Source: Erythrophleum ivorense (lineage: Eukaryota > Streptophyta > Magnoliopsida > Fabales > Fabaceae). From it: DNA of 64,000 nucleotides. Positions 25,399-36,714 of this stretch are shown here, in pieces. The position numbers were made by a program, and so were the translations under genes. The stretch spans positions 61,557,088 through 61,621,087 of the forward strand of contig JAIUCV010000003.1 in the NCBI GenBank assembly GCA_026724425.1, written 5' to 3'. Below the pieces are notes generated by a model. That model was not told where the DNA came from, did not search any database, and worked only from the letters and a program-made list of their open reading frames with translations. Within the stretch, counting starts at the first letter, position 1; each line of letters opens with the position of its first letter.

Positions 25399-27739
25399 AA
25401 GGGGGTGCCCACAGGACAAGGAGCATGGCCCTGTCCTCTTGCTGAAACAAATCTACTTACATTTCCAGCACTAAGCAGGAAATAATCTAAATTAAAAAAA
25501 AATTGTCATTTATAAATTTAACATATAAATTTTCTCATTAAGTTAATGTCATTGATACATTTTGAAGATTATTAACTCATGACAATGACAAAATCTAGGT
25601 GCAAATTTTATTATCCTACTAATTATAAAAACATTGAATTTCAATTTTACCAAAATAAAAATAACATGTGAAATACTCAACCTTATTTGATTATTTTTTA
25701 TAATGAGAATTACTAACTTTTTCATTAGTGTTGTAGAAGTTAGCAATCTCTAGATTTTTAGTTGGACAACTATACTCCTAATATTTTTCATAAAACAAAA
25801 ACACATTGTGAGCAATTAAGTAATTTTATAATAAAGATAACTTCACATATATTTTTTAATTAAAAAATCAGCATATTCTAACACATTTTTCTTAGATGTT
25901 CTCCCTCTCTCATGCAGCCTCTTCTTTTGCCCATTTAATATTTTTATTTTTATTTTTTAATTAGTAAATAAGTGTTCTTTTAAATACTCTTAATTAAAAA
26001 AATTAATGTATTCAAATTTCATAGAAGTTAGTAACACAAATATCTTTACATAGACAGTTGATATTGAGTAGTTACAACAAATAAATAGAGGAAGACTTTC
26101 ATAATTAAATTGAACTAGTGGGAGATAGTCAACTAATAAATGGGACAAAAATAGTTTCTGGAACTAAACCAGAACCAGTTGCTACCATATAACATAATAG
26201 AAGGCAAAAACAAATTCTCAAGAAGTCAAAAACAAATCCTCACCCAAAAAAGGCAAAAACACACGGCCATTGCCGATCTAATGGACTTACCGGGGAGAAA
26301 CGACGGCGTTGCCGGCAAAAAACTCATGGTTGAGAGAGAAGGACAAGAAACTGAAAATTTGGCTTGAAAAAAAAAAAAAGAAGAAAAAGAGGATTCATGA
26401 GAATTGATAACCATATGAAAAAAAGACTTTTTAAAATATAATTATCTTTTAATAAAAAATATTTGAAGTTATTTTTATCATAAAATTACTTAAATATTTG
26501 TATTTCATAGCGTGTTTTTGTTTTATATTAGAGAGTGAGAGTACTTGTGTCTAATTAAAAGTGTGAATATTGTTAATCTCTACAATTTTACTGAAGAGCT
26601 TAAGAAACTCCTTTATAATATTTTCTTCATATAATATTATAGTTTTATTGAAAAAATTATTAATAAATATTCAAATACTTAAGGAATTTTATCCTAAAAT
26701 TAATTATAATAATTGCATATTCACATTTAATTTATATTTTCATAAACTGTTTGATGGAAGCTTATTACCAATTAGACCAACATGTGCTTCCCAATTGGAT
26801 AAGATAGAAACTGCCCTTTAACCTTTATTATTACCATTAAAAAAAATTATAACTAAGTGATTTCATTCATTTTCTCCAAACTTGTTCACCTTCACTTCCT
26901 TGCTTACCAGTAATAAGGAGTAAAAATATGTCAACTATAACTCACGCGTTTTATTACTAATAATAAATACATTTTTTTATGACAAAACTTTTGAACTAAA
27001 TAATACTAAATTCAACTTTAAGTGATTAGTTAACAATGAAAATCACATGTAAGATGGTTTTGCAGAAAAAATAAAGTCAGATAAAATTAAAAATAACGTG
27101 ATTGCAATAACAAGGAAAAAAAAACACAATCACATCTTTAATTATATTTATCTTCATGAATTATAAACTAATTATAAAATTGATGCATATACTTTAAAAT
27201 GTAATAAAATATTTTTTTAACACCCAAAAATAATTTGTCAAAATATTTTATTATATTCTAAGGTTCGATAAAATATTTTGTTATGTTTAAAAATTTATAA
27301 ATTAAATCATAATTTATATAATAAAATATATTTCTTCCCGCTTTTTAAGATAGCAAAGAGTAGTTTACGGACAAAATTAATAAAGTTCTGGGATATTTAT
27401 TATTAACTATTTTTAATAAAATATAATATATTAATATATTTTACCATTATAATATTTTCATTAGATTTAAAAAATACATATACATAATATTTTTATTAAA
27501 AATCTTATCTTTATATAAATTTGAACAGGTGGAATAAATAAATTTAACAAATAGAAGAGCAGGCGTAATTTTCCGGCCAGACAAACACACCGGAAAAGAA
27601 ACAGTAGAGGAACAAGCCACCGTAAACGCCGCTACTTCATTGACACGTAGGTTCAGACAAACCCGAACCTGATTCTTGATCTTCGAACCGGTAGCTTCGG
27701 ACGACACAGCTGGTGACAGCCTGTCAGCAACAAAGTTCC
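25399..27739. other. AT-rich intergenic region
   Basis: No supported gene. A short inverted repeat AGGACA...TGTCCT lies at about 25412-25436, and a small GC-richer island at 26260-26370 has no recognisable coding sequence. The last 200 bp (27540-27739) become GC-richer and probably hold the promoter of the seven-span gene. Confidence 0.5.
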
Positions 27740-27948
27740 ACTCACCTATTCCCCTAACTACGTTCTCTTTCTCGCTCTCCCTCTCTCTCTATCTTCCTCT
27801 GCCTTCGCTGCTCTCTCTCTTTCTCACACCTTCCTCTCTCTGTCTGGGTCTGTGAGGAAATTAGGGTTCGTGTTCCTTTTTCTGCTGATCTCATTCAGTG
27901 GCCTTTGGATTCATCCTTTGATTTTACTAGATCAAGATTCTCTGCACT
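27740..27948 (+). promoter_or_regulatory. 5'UTR exon 1 of the seven-span gene
   Basis: A CT-rich leader (CTCTCCCTCTCTCTC, then TCTCTCTTTCTCACACC) followed by ATTAGGGTTCG is typical of plant 5'UTRs. A GTAAG donor follows position 27948, and a TTATAG acceptor ends at 29085, giving a 1.1-kb leader intron. Pyrimidine-rich leaders with a first intron often go with broad expression in plants. The transcription start is inferred, not seen. Confidence 0.55.
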
Positions 27949-28853
27949 GTAAGCTTTCTGTTGATCTGCTTTTAGTTCTGTTTCCTCCATTTCTATGCTA
28001 GTTTTTACCCATTTGTTTGTTCTTACTAGGGTTTTCTTCCCCGTATTCCCCACATTTGCTGTTTTTCCTGCATATTTTGCTTTTGCTTTTGTATTTTCTT
28101 GTTTAATGCATATTTATAAATGTTCAGATTATGTACCTATTTGCTGTTTTATTTTCTTAGGCTTAAGTTTGGCTTAGGAATTTGATCAAGAGTTTATCAT
28201 GTATGTGGTTATCGAGAAAGCGTAGGAGAGGGAAAGAAATCAAATTTATGATTTTTTTGACCATGCTACTAAACCAGAGAAACTGAGAATGGTTCACTTT
28301 ATTTATATTGTCTAACTTTTTTCTTGCTGGTTTCGTGCTGACTAAGTCTATTTATCATGTTGTACTTGGGAAGTTCCAACTAGTTTGCTGTTCAGTTATT
28401 GCTGAGTATGAAATTCATGATAAGGGGTTATTGATGGTTAGCGGAGAACCGTGGAAAATCCTCCCAGTTTAAGTAGTAAAGCTTGTCATAGTTGTGCCCT
28501 TTTACTGGATAGCAGACACGAAGATCACCTTTTTTTATTTTTGGGTGACTAGAATGTGGATTTCACTGTTTTAAGACTATGTTGGCTAGGCTCATAATGT
28601 GTAGGCTTTGGCTTGAGCAATGGACACTTGAAGTAGCTTTATGTTTTGGGGCCATGATGTCTAGTTGATTGGCAAATTGCCATGTCACTGCACAGTTTTT
28701 GCATGATTAAATGTATCAGTCTTTCTTCTATATGATTCTCTTTTCTGCCTATGATCAATGTAATGCTTAGTCCTACATCAACATATTTGTATGCTTGTGT
28801 TGCCCCCCTCCTTTCTTTTTTTCTCTTACTTTGGTTCCTGCCTCCCTCCTCCT

Positions 28854-28868
28854 CCCCCCCCCCCCCCC
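28854..28868 (+). repeat. C15 homopolymer in leader intron
   Basis: Fifteen consecutive C followed by a run of A, inside the predicted 5'UTR intron of the seven-span gene. Confidence 0.9.
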
Positions 28869-29386
28869 AAAAAAAGAGCTAGTTTATCAATAGTACCACC
28901 TGTGCACGTGGGCACCCATTGACATATTACTAAGCTTTTTGATGATCTAAAAGACTTTCCTTTGTGTCTGCTTAGAATTATACTACAGACTGAATCTTTA
29001 TACTCAGTTTGCCATTCAAGTATTCAACTTCCATTGTTGCTTAATAATATTATTATTATTATTTGATCTTTTTCCTGGATTATAGGTTCTTGAATTGGAT
29101 AGTTAATCCTTGAAAACATATGTTTTGAGGTTGATGTCTTACCTGCACAGTCTCTTGGCCTTGGTGTGCGTATGGAAGGATGCTACTTGATTGAGCAGGA
29201 ATGTTGTGTCATCGTCTTTAATGTGGAGTTATTATTCATATTTAAATTGAATTCAACCACCACATTCTCTTATCATATTGGGAGCTGTGTCATTTATACT
29301 CTGGAATTGGATAGAAGGCACGAAAACCAGAGGATTTCTTGAATCCATGCTATCGGAGAGCATGCGTGGAATCTGTACTTTGGGTA

Positions 29387-30574
29387 ATGCCCCTGACGAG
29401 ATTAGCTGCCGATGCATTCGGTGTGGTGACCATTTGTCTTGTAGCCATCTTGATTCTTCTTGGTTTTCTGTGCATTGCTTACTCATTTTACTTCCGCTCT
29501 CGAATTCATCATCAAGGTTTTGTTCAACTCAGTTATTTTAGTGGTCCCTGGATCATCAGAGTTGCATTCATCCTATTTGCAATTTGGTGGGGTCTTGGCG
29601 AGATTATTCGGTTAACTTATTTAAGACGCATCCTTCACCTAAAATGGCACGGAACTGTTTGCAAATGTTACATTGTGTCAAATCTGGGGTTTGCAGAACC
29701 ATGCCTTTTCCTTACCCTAGTGTTTCTACTTCGTGCACCCTTGCAGAGGTTGGAGACTGGAATTATGAGCCGAAAATGGAATCGGAAAACAGTGGGATGT
29801 ATTCTTCTTTACTGCCTCCCAGTGTTTCTTCTTCAGCTCATTGTTGTTTTGATTGGACCTCAGTTAGACAAGAATAAGGGTTCTAGAAAAAAGTTGCCTC
29901 AAATTTTTACCAGTACAGCTGCTACATCTTCAATGACAAGGGACCATGATATTGCTCTCTGTACTTACCCTTTACTCAGTACTATTCTCCTTGGCCTTTT
30001 TGCCATTATCCTGACTTCCTACCTTTTTTGGCTTGGAAGGCGGATTTTGAAACTAGTTATTAATAAGGGTTTGCAGAAGAGGGTTTATACATTAATATTC
30101 TCAGTTTCGGGTTTCCTTCCATTAAGGGTTCTTTTCCTTGGTTTATCTGTTTTATCTGGACCCGAGCATTTTGTTTTTGAAGTTCTTGCTTTCTTGGCTT
30201 TTCTTGCCCTTGTATGTTGTGCTGGGGTTTGTATATGCATGCTTGTATACCGTCCAGTTGCAGATTGTTTAGCACTTGGGAATCTACAAGACCTAGAGGC
30301 GAGGAGGAGGTTTATTGGTGATCATAATGATATCATGTCTCTCATTGCTAACCAGAGTCATCTGGAAGATCTTGTCCAAGAAAATGTTGGGTCTAGTCCT
30401 GGTAGATATTCTGATGCATCAACAAAGCGTGGGTCAATTTCATTCCGGACAATGGATAACGATGGGACATCAACAGGGGCATTTGTTGAACTGAGCCTTT
30501 TCTCTCCCAGCAGAAATGCAGCCCGTCCAGGATCGCCTTCACTTCTTGGTTGGCCTATGCGAACTCCCGCTTAA
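29387..30574 (+). CDS. Seven-transmembrane-span protein, uncharacterised plant family
   Basis: A single exon of 395 codons ending in TAA. The start is the ATG of MPLTRLAADAFGVV. Upstream in frame there are only non-ATG codons back to a stop at 29312-29314. Hydrophobic segments lie near residues 12-35, 55-77, 97-116, 136-158, 193-215, 232-254 and 263-288, giving seven membrane spans. Conserved-looking loops include SYFSGPWIIR (49-58) and KCYIVSNLGFAEPCLF (93-108). After the last span comes a soluble tail of about 105 residues, rich in Ser, Gly and Asp (for example SPGRYSDASTKRGS), which may be cytosolic. I recognise the type as a plant-specific, receptor-like seven-span family without an assigned reaction, so no function is claimed. 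The leader exon at 27740 and the exon starting at 29086 supply the 5'UTR, which carries overlapping upstream ATGs. Confidence 0.85.
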   Translation: MPLTRLAADAFGVVTICLVAILILLGFLCIAYSFYFRSRIHHQGFVQLSYFSGPWIIRVAFILFAIWWGLGEIIRLTYLRRILHLKWHGTVCKCYIVSNLGFAEPCLFLTLVFLLRAPLQRLETGIMSRKWNRKTVGCILLYCLPVFLLQLIVVLIGPQLDKNKGSRKKLPQIFTSTAATSSMTRDHDIALCTYPLLSTILLGLFAIILTSYLFWLGRRILKLVINKGLQKRVYTLIFSVSGFLPLRVLFLGLSVLSGPEHFVFEVLAFLAFLALVCCAGVCICMLVYRPVADCLALGNLQDLEARRRFIGDHNDIMSLIANQSHLEDLVQENVGSSPGRYSDASTKRGSISFRTMDNDGTSTGAFVELSLFSPSRNAARPGSPSLLGWPMRTPA

Positions 30575-31479
30575 GTTATTGGACCATAAAAGCAGGCTAG
30601 AAACTGATTACTGAGTGAATGTCAATTTTGTGGAAAAGGAAAACTGATTGTAAAGGGTTTAGCTTCAATAAGGCGTTTATTTTTGTTTTGTTTTCTAATT
30701 TTAGCTATAATGTTTTTGCTCTGGAATTTATTGTGAGTACTCTCTTTTATTCTCTTGTGCCATCTATATAATCTTTTTTCTGGTTCGTAATTTTGTATTT
30801 GCAATGTTTGAATACTTATATATAGTGATATGAGTTGGGGTCTGGGTGTCTGCACTCTAAAGTCGATTGTTGTTGGATGAGAATGTGCCTTGTATGATGA
30901 TATACTTACAGCCTTTTGTTGGATTTCATTGTTTTAAAAGTCAGTAGCATAATTGCAGTATATATGAAACTGGGCCTTCTTTACATTTACTTTATTCGCC
31001 AGCTTAGCTTATTCGACGCAAATTTCTTGTGAGGGGTTGTGGAATCAATTCTTAAATGAGATTTAAGTCAATTTATTCTCGTAGGGCATAACCAAAACCC
31101 TACCTAGCGCTTTCACCTGATTCTAAGGTGCTTAATTTGGACAGTTGGCCTCCTCTCAATGCCTTGGAATTCTTGGATTCTAACCAAAGGAGCACCTCAT
31201 ATATTATGCACAGGTGCTCCTTTGATTTTGTAGCAATGTTGCTGGCAACTTCATTAGAAGTTTTGTGAATGTTTTTGAAAGAAAAAAAGGAGTTCGTTTT
31301 ATTTATATTTAATAATTTAAGATATGTATATTATGGTTATAATTAGTGTAAAAACAAAAAGTGAGTCAGCAGAAAGTTTTTCAATAATTATTAATTTGTA
31401 TTAGGGTTAAGTTTTGAATTCTTATCTTTTTATTTTAGTTTTGAATGTATTTATTGAATATATTTAAGAACTAATGTCA
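30575..31479 (+). other. 3'UTR and downstream flank of the seven-span gene
   Basis: T-rich sequence after the stop codon, fitting a plant 3'UTR of a few hundred bases (to roughly 30900). The remainder is AT-rich intergenic DNA leading into the LINE relic. No gene is seen. Confidence 0.5.
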
Positions 31480-32300
31480 TAATATATGTTTTTTTGCAGA
31501 TAATATATTTTTAATTAGAAAGTTGAAAAAAAATAAATGAAAAGTTAGAGATATGGAGAGAAACTTTAAAAATAAATGAATTTCATTTAAATAGAAGTAA
31601 ATTAGAGTATATGAAATGTAAATTTAATAAGAGGTACACTAATTCTAGTATAGAATTAAAAATTAAAGAACATATTATATTATAAGTCACATAATTTAAA
31701 TATTTTGAATTTATCATATAACATGATGAGAAAATAGAGGAAGATGTAAATCATAAAATTTAAGTAGGGCGGATGAAATGAAAGAGTATTTTAAGTATTA
31801 TTTGTGAAGGAAGAATACTATTCAAGTTTAAAAATAAATTTTATTGTATAATTATAAGATTTGTAATGTTATATAAGGCTAAGTGTTGAATAATAAAAAA
31901 CTAATTAGAGAATAAGTTTAATATTACAGAGATAAAAATATTGTATTAGATGAGTGGATACATTAGACAATATAGAATTAGAAATAAGTATATTAGAGTG
32001 GAAGTTGATATTGCTCATATTATAAAAAAAATTGTAGAATCGCATTTTAAATAATTTGGACATGTGTGGAGAAGAGTTATAAAAGTCTCTGTAAGAAAAG
32101 TAAATCAAAGAGTAATTGAATAACTAGAGATATAGAGAGAGAAAAAAAAAACTATAGAAAAAAACGTTAAGAATAATTTAAACTTAAATGATTTATTTAA
32201 AAGCATAATTTATGATAAGACCTTATGGTATCGTTTGATTTATGTAACTGATTCTAAATAGTAAAAAAATACTTATTATTATTATTGTTATTGTTGTTGT
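31480..32300 (+). pseudogene. LINE (non-LTR) reverse-transcriptase 3' relic
   Basis: Broken plus-strand frames follow the C-terminal half of plant LINE reverse transcriptases in order: FFADNIFLI (degraded FADD box, about 31485), EIWRETLKINEF (31550), RSKLEYMKCKFNKR, FKYFEFII (31700), EEDVNHKI (31740), MSGYIRQYRIRNKYIRVEV (31950), FGHVWRR (32056) and YDKTLWYRLIYVTD (32215). It then ends in the TTATTATTGTTGTTGTTG-type tail usual for these elements. Many stops and frameshifts show it is dead, and the second Asp of the FADD box is Asn. The 5' part and endonuclease are absent. Confidence 0.75.
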
Positions 32301-32467
32301 TAACTCCATTGTTTGTACTTCTTGTGCTGGCCATTTCCTTACTATAATCATCCTTCTATGAGGGAGGAATATTGGCTTAATAATTAGGATCAAATTCAAA
32401 AAATCAAGTTTACTTAAAATTTAAGTACTAAAGTTGATGTCACGTGAACTATTGCTCATTGGCAGTT

Positions 32468-32671
32468 CTAAACAATCTTTGTTTTGGCTGGCCAAACTGA
32501 AATTTCTTCCTTCTTCCCATCTTTAGAAGCATCCTTGCAGCTTAGCTTAATCTCCTTAGATGGGCTAGCCTCCGATGGCTGAAATAAGGAAAATGCTATG
32601 CTTGAGCAACTCAAGTTGGAAATTCCACCTTTCAGCTTGGGAATGGAGGATTCAACAATTTTTCGGAGCAT
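32468..32671 (-). pseudogene. Short coding-like ORF, possible gene fragment
   Basis: A 67-codon ORF starting with ATG and ending in TAG. It contains SLFQPSEASPSKEIKLSCK, then DASKDGKKEEISVWPAKTK. Its composition and GC content look more like protein-coding exon than the flanking AT-rich DNA. I do not recognise the family. It lies beside the LINE relic, so a captured or retroposed exon is possible, as is the last exon of an unrecognised gene. Confidence 0.3.
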
Positions 32672-33439
32672 AATCCAGAGAAATCAAATTAGGCAAGCTG
32701 ACTATTTCATAGCTTCACAATTTTACTAAGTCACTTAATCAGCCCTCATACTAGTGCTCCAGCTTTTACACGGGTTACAAATGAACAAAGAAATCTCCTT
32801 GAGTGTTTACTGCTAGGAAATTTTAGTTTTTTCTTTTAATACTTAAAAACCTACTTATAAATGTGGGGGTAATAAATATAAATTTTTGTATGTTCTATAT
32901 GTTTCAAATAATATAAGAATATTAATATTTTATTTGTACACCTCATACTTAGTTTTTTTTAATATGTTTTTTTTAATATGTAAGTTCCTAATTCTTGACA
33001 AATTAGAATACTCACATATCAAATGTCACATGAGAATTTATATAGGGAAAATAAACTCGATTCACTTCCAAGTACAGTATATAAGCCAGTATTATCCGAC
33101 TTGCTTATGCTTTGCTCATACATAAACATCCATAACTATAAAGGGCGTCTTCCTGTGTAGAATATTATATGATCTTTGTCTAATTTAACAAAATATAATT
33201 AGCCAGTAGCCATTGTAGTAATTGTTATCTGTTGTAGGACAGCTTATGAATACATGCAATAAAATTACTTCACATATGGTACATTCCTTTTAGCTAGCCT
33301 TTGCTACTCCGGAAATACCATTCAATCCTCCGTCAATGCTACCAGTTAAATTGTCTAATAACCAAGTAATTTATGGTCCTACACAGTGCATCCCCTCCTT
33401 CCGCCGTGTATATTGACAACATCTGCCTTGGAATTTTTA

Positions 33440-33520
33440 TCACAGCAATATATAACAACAACAACAATAACAAAAAAAAAAAATTTCTCCCATTAGATGA
33501 GGTTGACTACGTGAATCAAA
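33440..33520 (-). mobile_element. LINE-like 3' tail, minus strand
   Basis: On the minus strand it reads TTGATTCACGTAGTCAACCTC, then an A/T-rich run and TTGTTATTGTTGTTGTTG. This is the same kind of terminus that closes the LINE relic at 32225-32300, in the opposite orientation. It encodes LIHVVN in place of the usual LIHVAD end. Only the last roughly 80 bp are recognisable. Confidence 0.5.
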
Positions 33521-34548
33521 TCACAACAATATACTGTCAAAAATAGTCAAAGAATCATCCTAGAAAAAGGTTAAATTCTACCAGCATAAATCCCTTCAGA
33601 ATTCTATAAAATGAAAAAGCCTACACATAATAATGCTTCAACATCAAAACCAAATGGGACACGTGCTGTCATTTAGAAATTGAAATCTCCATCAATATAG
33701 CAAAGAATCACACAGAAGATGAAATACTCCCATGTAAACGGCTCAAAAATGGGCAAAGACCACATGGGAACTGGTTTAGAGAACCAAGAGATAAATATTA
33801 GCATATCAGGAAATTGAGCAGGCATAGGAAAACAAACTCAGAAATGCTAACAAGATATGTTCGAGGGCAACAATGATAGCAGATAGATGAGAAATGGAAT
33901 TACCTCAAACCTGATTCAAGATTTATGAACCATCATACCAGCTGTGAAACATGAATATTCTTATAGCCATTTATGCAAACCCAGCAAAGAATAGAGGTCC
34001 TAATGGTTGGTATAAAAAATGAACTACTAATCTGTGATGCTGATAATAACTGCTGCTAATTGAGGTTTCTTGACCCAATCCTAAGGACCCTTTCATACTT
34101 CCAGGCCAAAATTTCCAGAAGTTTCCCCATATTTTTACAATTATTTACTGCTTAATATCCCTTTAACAAAATATTAATGATGTATTAAATGCTTCCAGGC
34201 GTCAGCCTGCAACGGCCTGGGTTTTTTATGCGCTCAAATGCAAATTTTGCTAATGCAGAAAACAGGAACAGAAATTCCAAATAACAGCCAGAATACCAAT
34301 TTAAATCAGAGTCATATTGAATTGCTCTAAAATTAAAAGATCTACAACATCTCACGCAACATTGGCAATCACACTCAGTTGTATAATACGATAGAGAAAA
34401 ATTGGGGGGAGGGGGGGGGGGTTGCAGGAGCAAAGTCTAGCATCTGTGGGATGCAAATAATTTTTTATTCTCCAAATACAGAAGCGAGTGTAAGATACAT
34501 ATATATGGAAAAACTGTTGCCATAAATTAACTGTTCTCAAAAGCAAGC
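33521..34548 (-). other. Downstream flank and 3'UTR of the ABC-F gene
   Basis: The few hundred bases before 34549 are the likely 3'UTR of the minus-strand ABC-F gene. They include a G6-A-G11 tract at 34404-34421. No other gene was recognised. Confidence 0.5.
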
Positions 34549-36714
34549 TCAATCATCAACTTCAGCTTTAATTTCTCTCAGCAACTCCTCCTTATAATCC
34601 TCAAAAGTCCCATCAAAAGTTTTGACAGTACCATCCTCAACTACCCAGATTTGACTCCTCTCTTCATCCTCACATACACGTGATATCAATCTAGAATCGT
34701 GACTAACAAGAACTACGCCACCTGCGAATTCATCCAGTGCATCAGCTAATGCATCAATACTTTGCATATCTAGATGATTAGTGGGTTCATCCAACAGTAA
34801 AATGTGGGGATTTGACATGGATATTGATGTGAAGACCACCCGAGCTTTCTGCCCTCCAGATAGTTTGGCAATAGGGGTAAGATGGTTATGGCTAGGTAGT
34901 CCAAACTTACCAAGTTTTGCTCGAACAGCCTCCTGCTTGCTAAGTCCCTCCTGGTCTGGATGGAGACGAAGAAGATACTGAACGGGTGTTTCGTCCATTG
35001 TTAGAAGGTCCACAAAGTGCTGGGAATATCTTCCAATCCTCAATTTCTGACTTCTTCGAACTTCACCCTCAGTTGGAACCAAATCACCAGCAAGAAGATT
35101 AAGCAGTGTTGATTTCCCAGCTCCATTAGGCCCAACAATGGCAACACGAGTCCCCATATCAATACCAACATCAACATTTGAGAGTTTAAAATCCTCTCGA
35201 TTTGGGTAGCTGAAGCTAACTTCAATAAGCTGCAGAAGAGGAGGTGTGAGTTCAGTAGGTTCAGGAAAGTGGAACTCAACACTGTAATCCCTCCACTTTT
35301 GTGGAACATCTGCTGGGGCTTCATCCTCATCAACCTTGGCCTTGCCCTTCCCCTTGCTTTTTGATGCTTCCTTGGCAGCTGCAAACTTAGCTCGATCCTT
35401 TACCTTTTCCTGCTGAACACGATTCCCACTCCTTTTGGCTACCTTCATCTGCTTCTCATAAATCTCATACTTCTTATTCATCTCTTTACGGCGCTGCTCA
35501 TAACCACTTTCAAAATCATCAAAATTTCCACGATAGATATGAAGTTTCAGATCATGCAGATGAATAATCTCATTACAAACTGTATTTAAGAAATCCCTAT
35601 CATGCGAGACAACCACCAAAGTCTTCTTCCAACGGCACAAATACTCCTCCAACCAGAGAACAGCCCTGAGATCAAGATGATTCGTGGGTTCATCAAGCAA
35701 TAATAGCGTTGGCTGCACAAAAAGTGCTCTGGCTAAAGAAATTCTCATCCTCCAGCCCCCACTAAATGATTTTGTAGCACGGCCCTGCATATCCTTTGTA
35801 AAACCCAAACCTGCTAGAATCTTTGATGCTTGAGCTTCAGCTGCATCAGACCCCATCAGCTGTAATTTTTCATACAGCTCACCAAGCTTCTCTCCTGCAT
35901 CATCTTCATAACTACCATCCTTGTCTACACTTCCTTCAACAGAATTTGCATTCTGAAGAAAAGCAACTTCCTGTCGGATTTTAACGAGTTCTTCATTAGC
36001 TGAAACAACTGCTTCAAGTGCTGTTTTGTCATCACCAACTACCTCCTGTTCAACCAGAAGGACATCAATATTCTTTGGTACTGGTATCTTCCTCCAAGCA
36101 AGAAGCTTCAATAGTGTGGACTTGCCCTTTCCATTAGGCCCAACCAAGCCATACCTCTTCCCATGAGATATCCTCACCGATGCATTCTTCAGGAGTTCTT
36201 TACCCCGAGCTGACACAGAGAAATTTTCTATTGTTATGTCTTTCACATTAGCATCAGCATCATCCTCTCCATCAAGCACTGAAGTCCGGCTTCCAATGAC
36301 CACTGTGAAAGCATCATGGTCATCTTTAAGTGCCTCCTGCTTAGCCAACTCCGCAGCATGGGCAGCAAGAACATCCTTCTTTTCACGTTTTCTTAACTCT
36401 TTTTCTGTAATAGATACATCAAGAGGCTTTAAGTCGGGCCTCTGCTGAGTGGACCGCTTATGCACATTATTTTGCTCTTGCTCGTCTTCCAGCACATCTT
36501 CATCTTCTTCATCATCAGAGGGAGGAAGATCAATACCATCACCGTATGCAGAAGCTTTTGGAGCAGATTTTGCCTTGGGCTTACTGGAGGAAGAAGAGAC
36601 TTTCTTGGGTTTATCAGGTTTTTCATCCATACTGGCCAGGATGGCAGAGACAGAGAACTTTTCCTTCTTAGCCTTTGTGACAGGGCCAGCTTCCTCTGTC
36701 TTTTTCCTTCCCAT
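34549..36714 (-). CDS. ABCF4: ABC-F family ATPase, ABCF4/GCN4-like
   Basis: An intronless CDS for 721 aa. The start chosen is MGRKKTEEAGPVTK, the usual N-terminus of plant GCN4 proteins. An in-frame ATG at 36745-36747 would add 11 residues. There is a lysine-rich N-terminus, then an acidic stretch (LPPSDDEEDEDVLEDEQE, 63-80). ATPase domain 1 has Walker A GPNGKGKST (192-200), signature SFSGGW (316-321) and Walker B LLLLDEPTNHLD (337-348). A charged linker (about 400-470) joins domain 2, with Walker A GPNGAGKST (528-536), signature LSGGQ (618-622) and Walker B ILLLDEPTNHLD (638-649). Both sites look intact. There are no membrane spans, as expected for ABC-F proteins, which are soluble and ribosome-linked in yeast. 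The Arabidopsis orthologue is linked to 14-3-3 and proton-pump turnover and to stomatal immunity. That role here is by homology only. Confidence 0.95.
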   Translation of the reverse strand: MGRKKTEEAGPVTKAKKEKFSVSAILASMDEKPDKPKKVSSSSSKPKAKSAPKASAYGDGIDLPPSDDEEDEDVLEDEQEQNNVHKRSTQQRPDLKPLDVSITEKELRKREKKDVLAAHAAELAKQEALKDDHDAFTVVIGSRTSVLDGEDDADANVKDITIENFSVSARGKELLKNASVRISHGKRYGLVGPNGKGKSTLLKLLAWRKIPVPKNIDVLLVEQEVVGDDKTALEAVVSANEELVKIRQEVAFLQNANSVEGSVDKDGSYEDDAGEKLGELYEKLQLMGSDAAEAQASKILAGLGFTKDMQGRATKSFSGGWRMRISLARALFVQPTLLLLDEPTNHLDLRAVLWLEEYLCRWKKTLVVVSHDRDFLNTVCNEIIHLHDLKLHIYRGNFDDFESGYEQRRKEMNKKYEIYEKQMKVAKRSGNRVQQEKVKDRAKFAAAKEASKSKGKGKAKVDEDEAPADVPQKWRDYSVEFHFPEPTELTPPLLQLIEVSFSYPNREDFKLSNVDVGIDMGTRVAIVGPNGAGKSTLLNLLAGDLVPTEGEVRRSQKLRIGRYSQHFVDLLTMDETPVQYLLRLHPDQEGLSKQEAVRAKLGKFGLPSHNHLTPIAKLSGGQKARVVFTSISMSNPHILLLDEPTNHLDMQSIDALADALDEFAGGVVLVSHDSRLISRVCEDEERSQIWVVEDGTVKTFDGTFEDYKEELLREIKAEVDD

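Noticed and set aside
25405..25440. Short hairpin AGGACA...TGTCCT as a terminator or Helitron end
   Set aside because: The stem is only six base pairs and no matching element start was found.
29339..29386. Longer seven-span reading frame starting at 29339
   Set aside because: The first codon there is TTG, not ATG. The first in-frame ATG is at 29387.
35040..35384. 114-codon minus-strand frame inside the ABC-F gene
   Set aside because: A shadow frame of the ABC-F coding sequence with no domain of its own.
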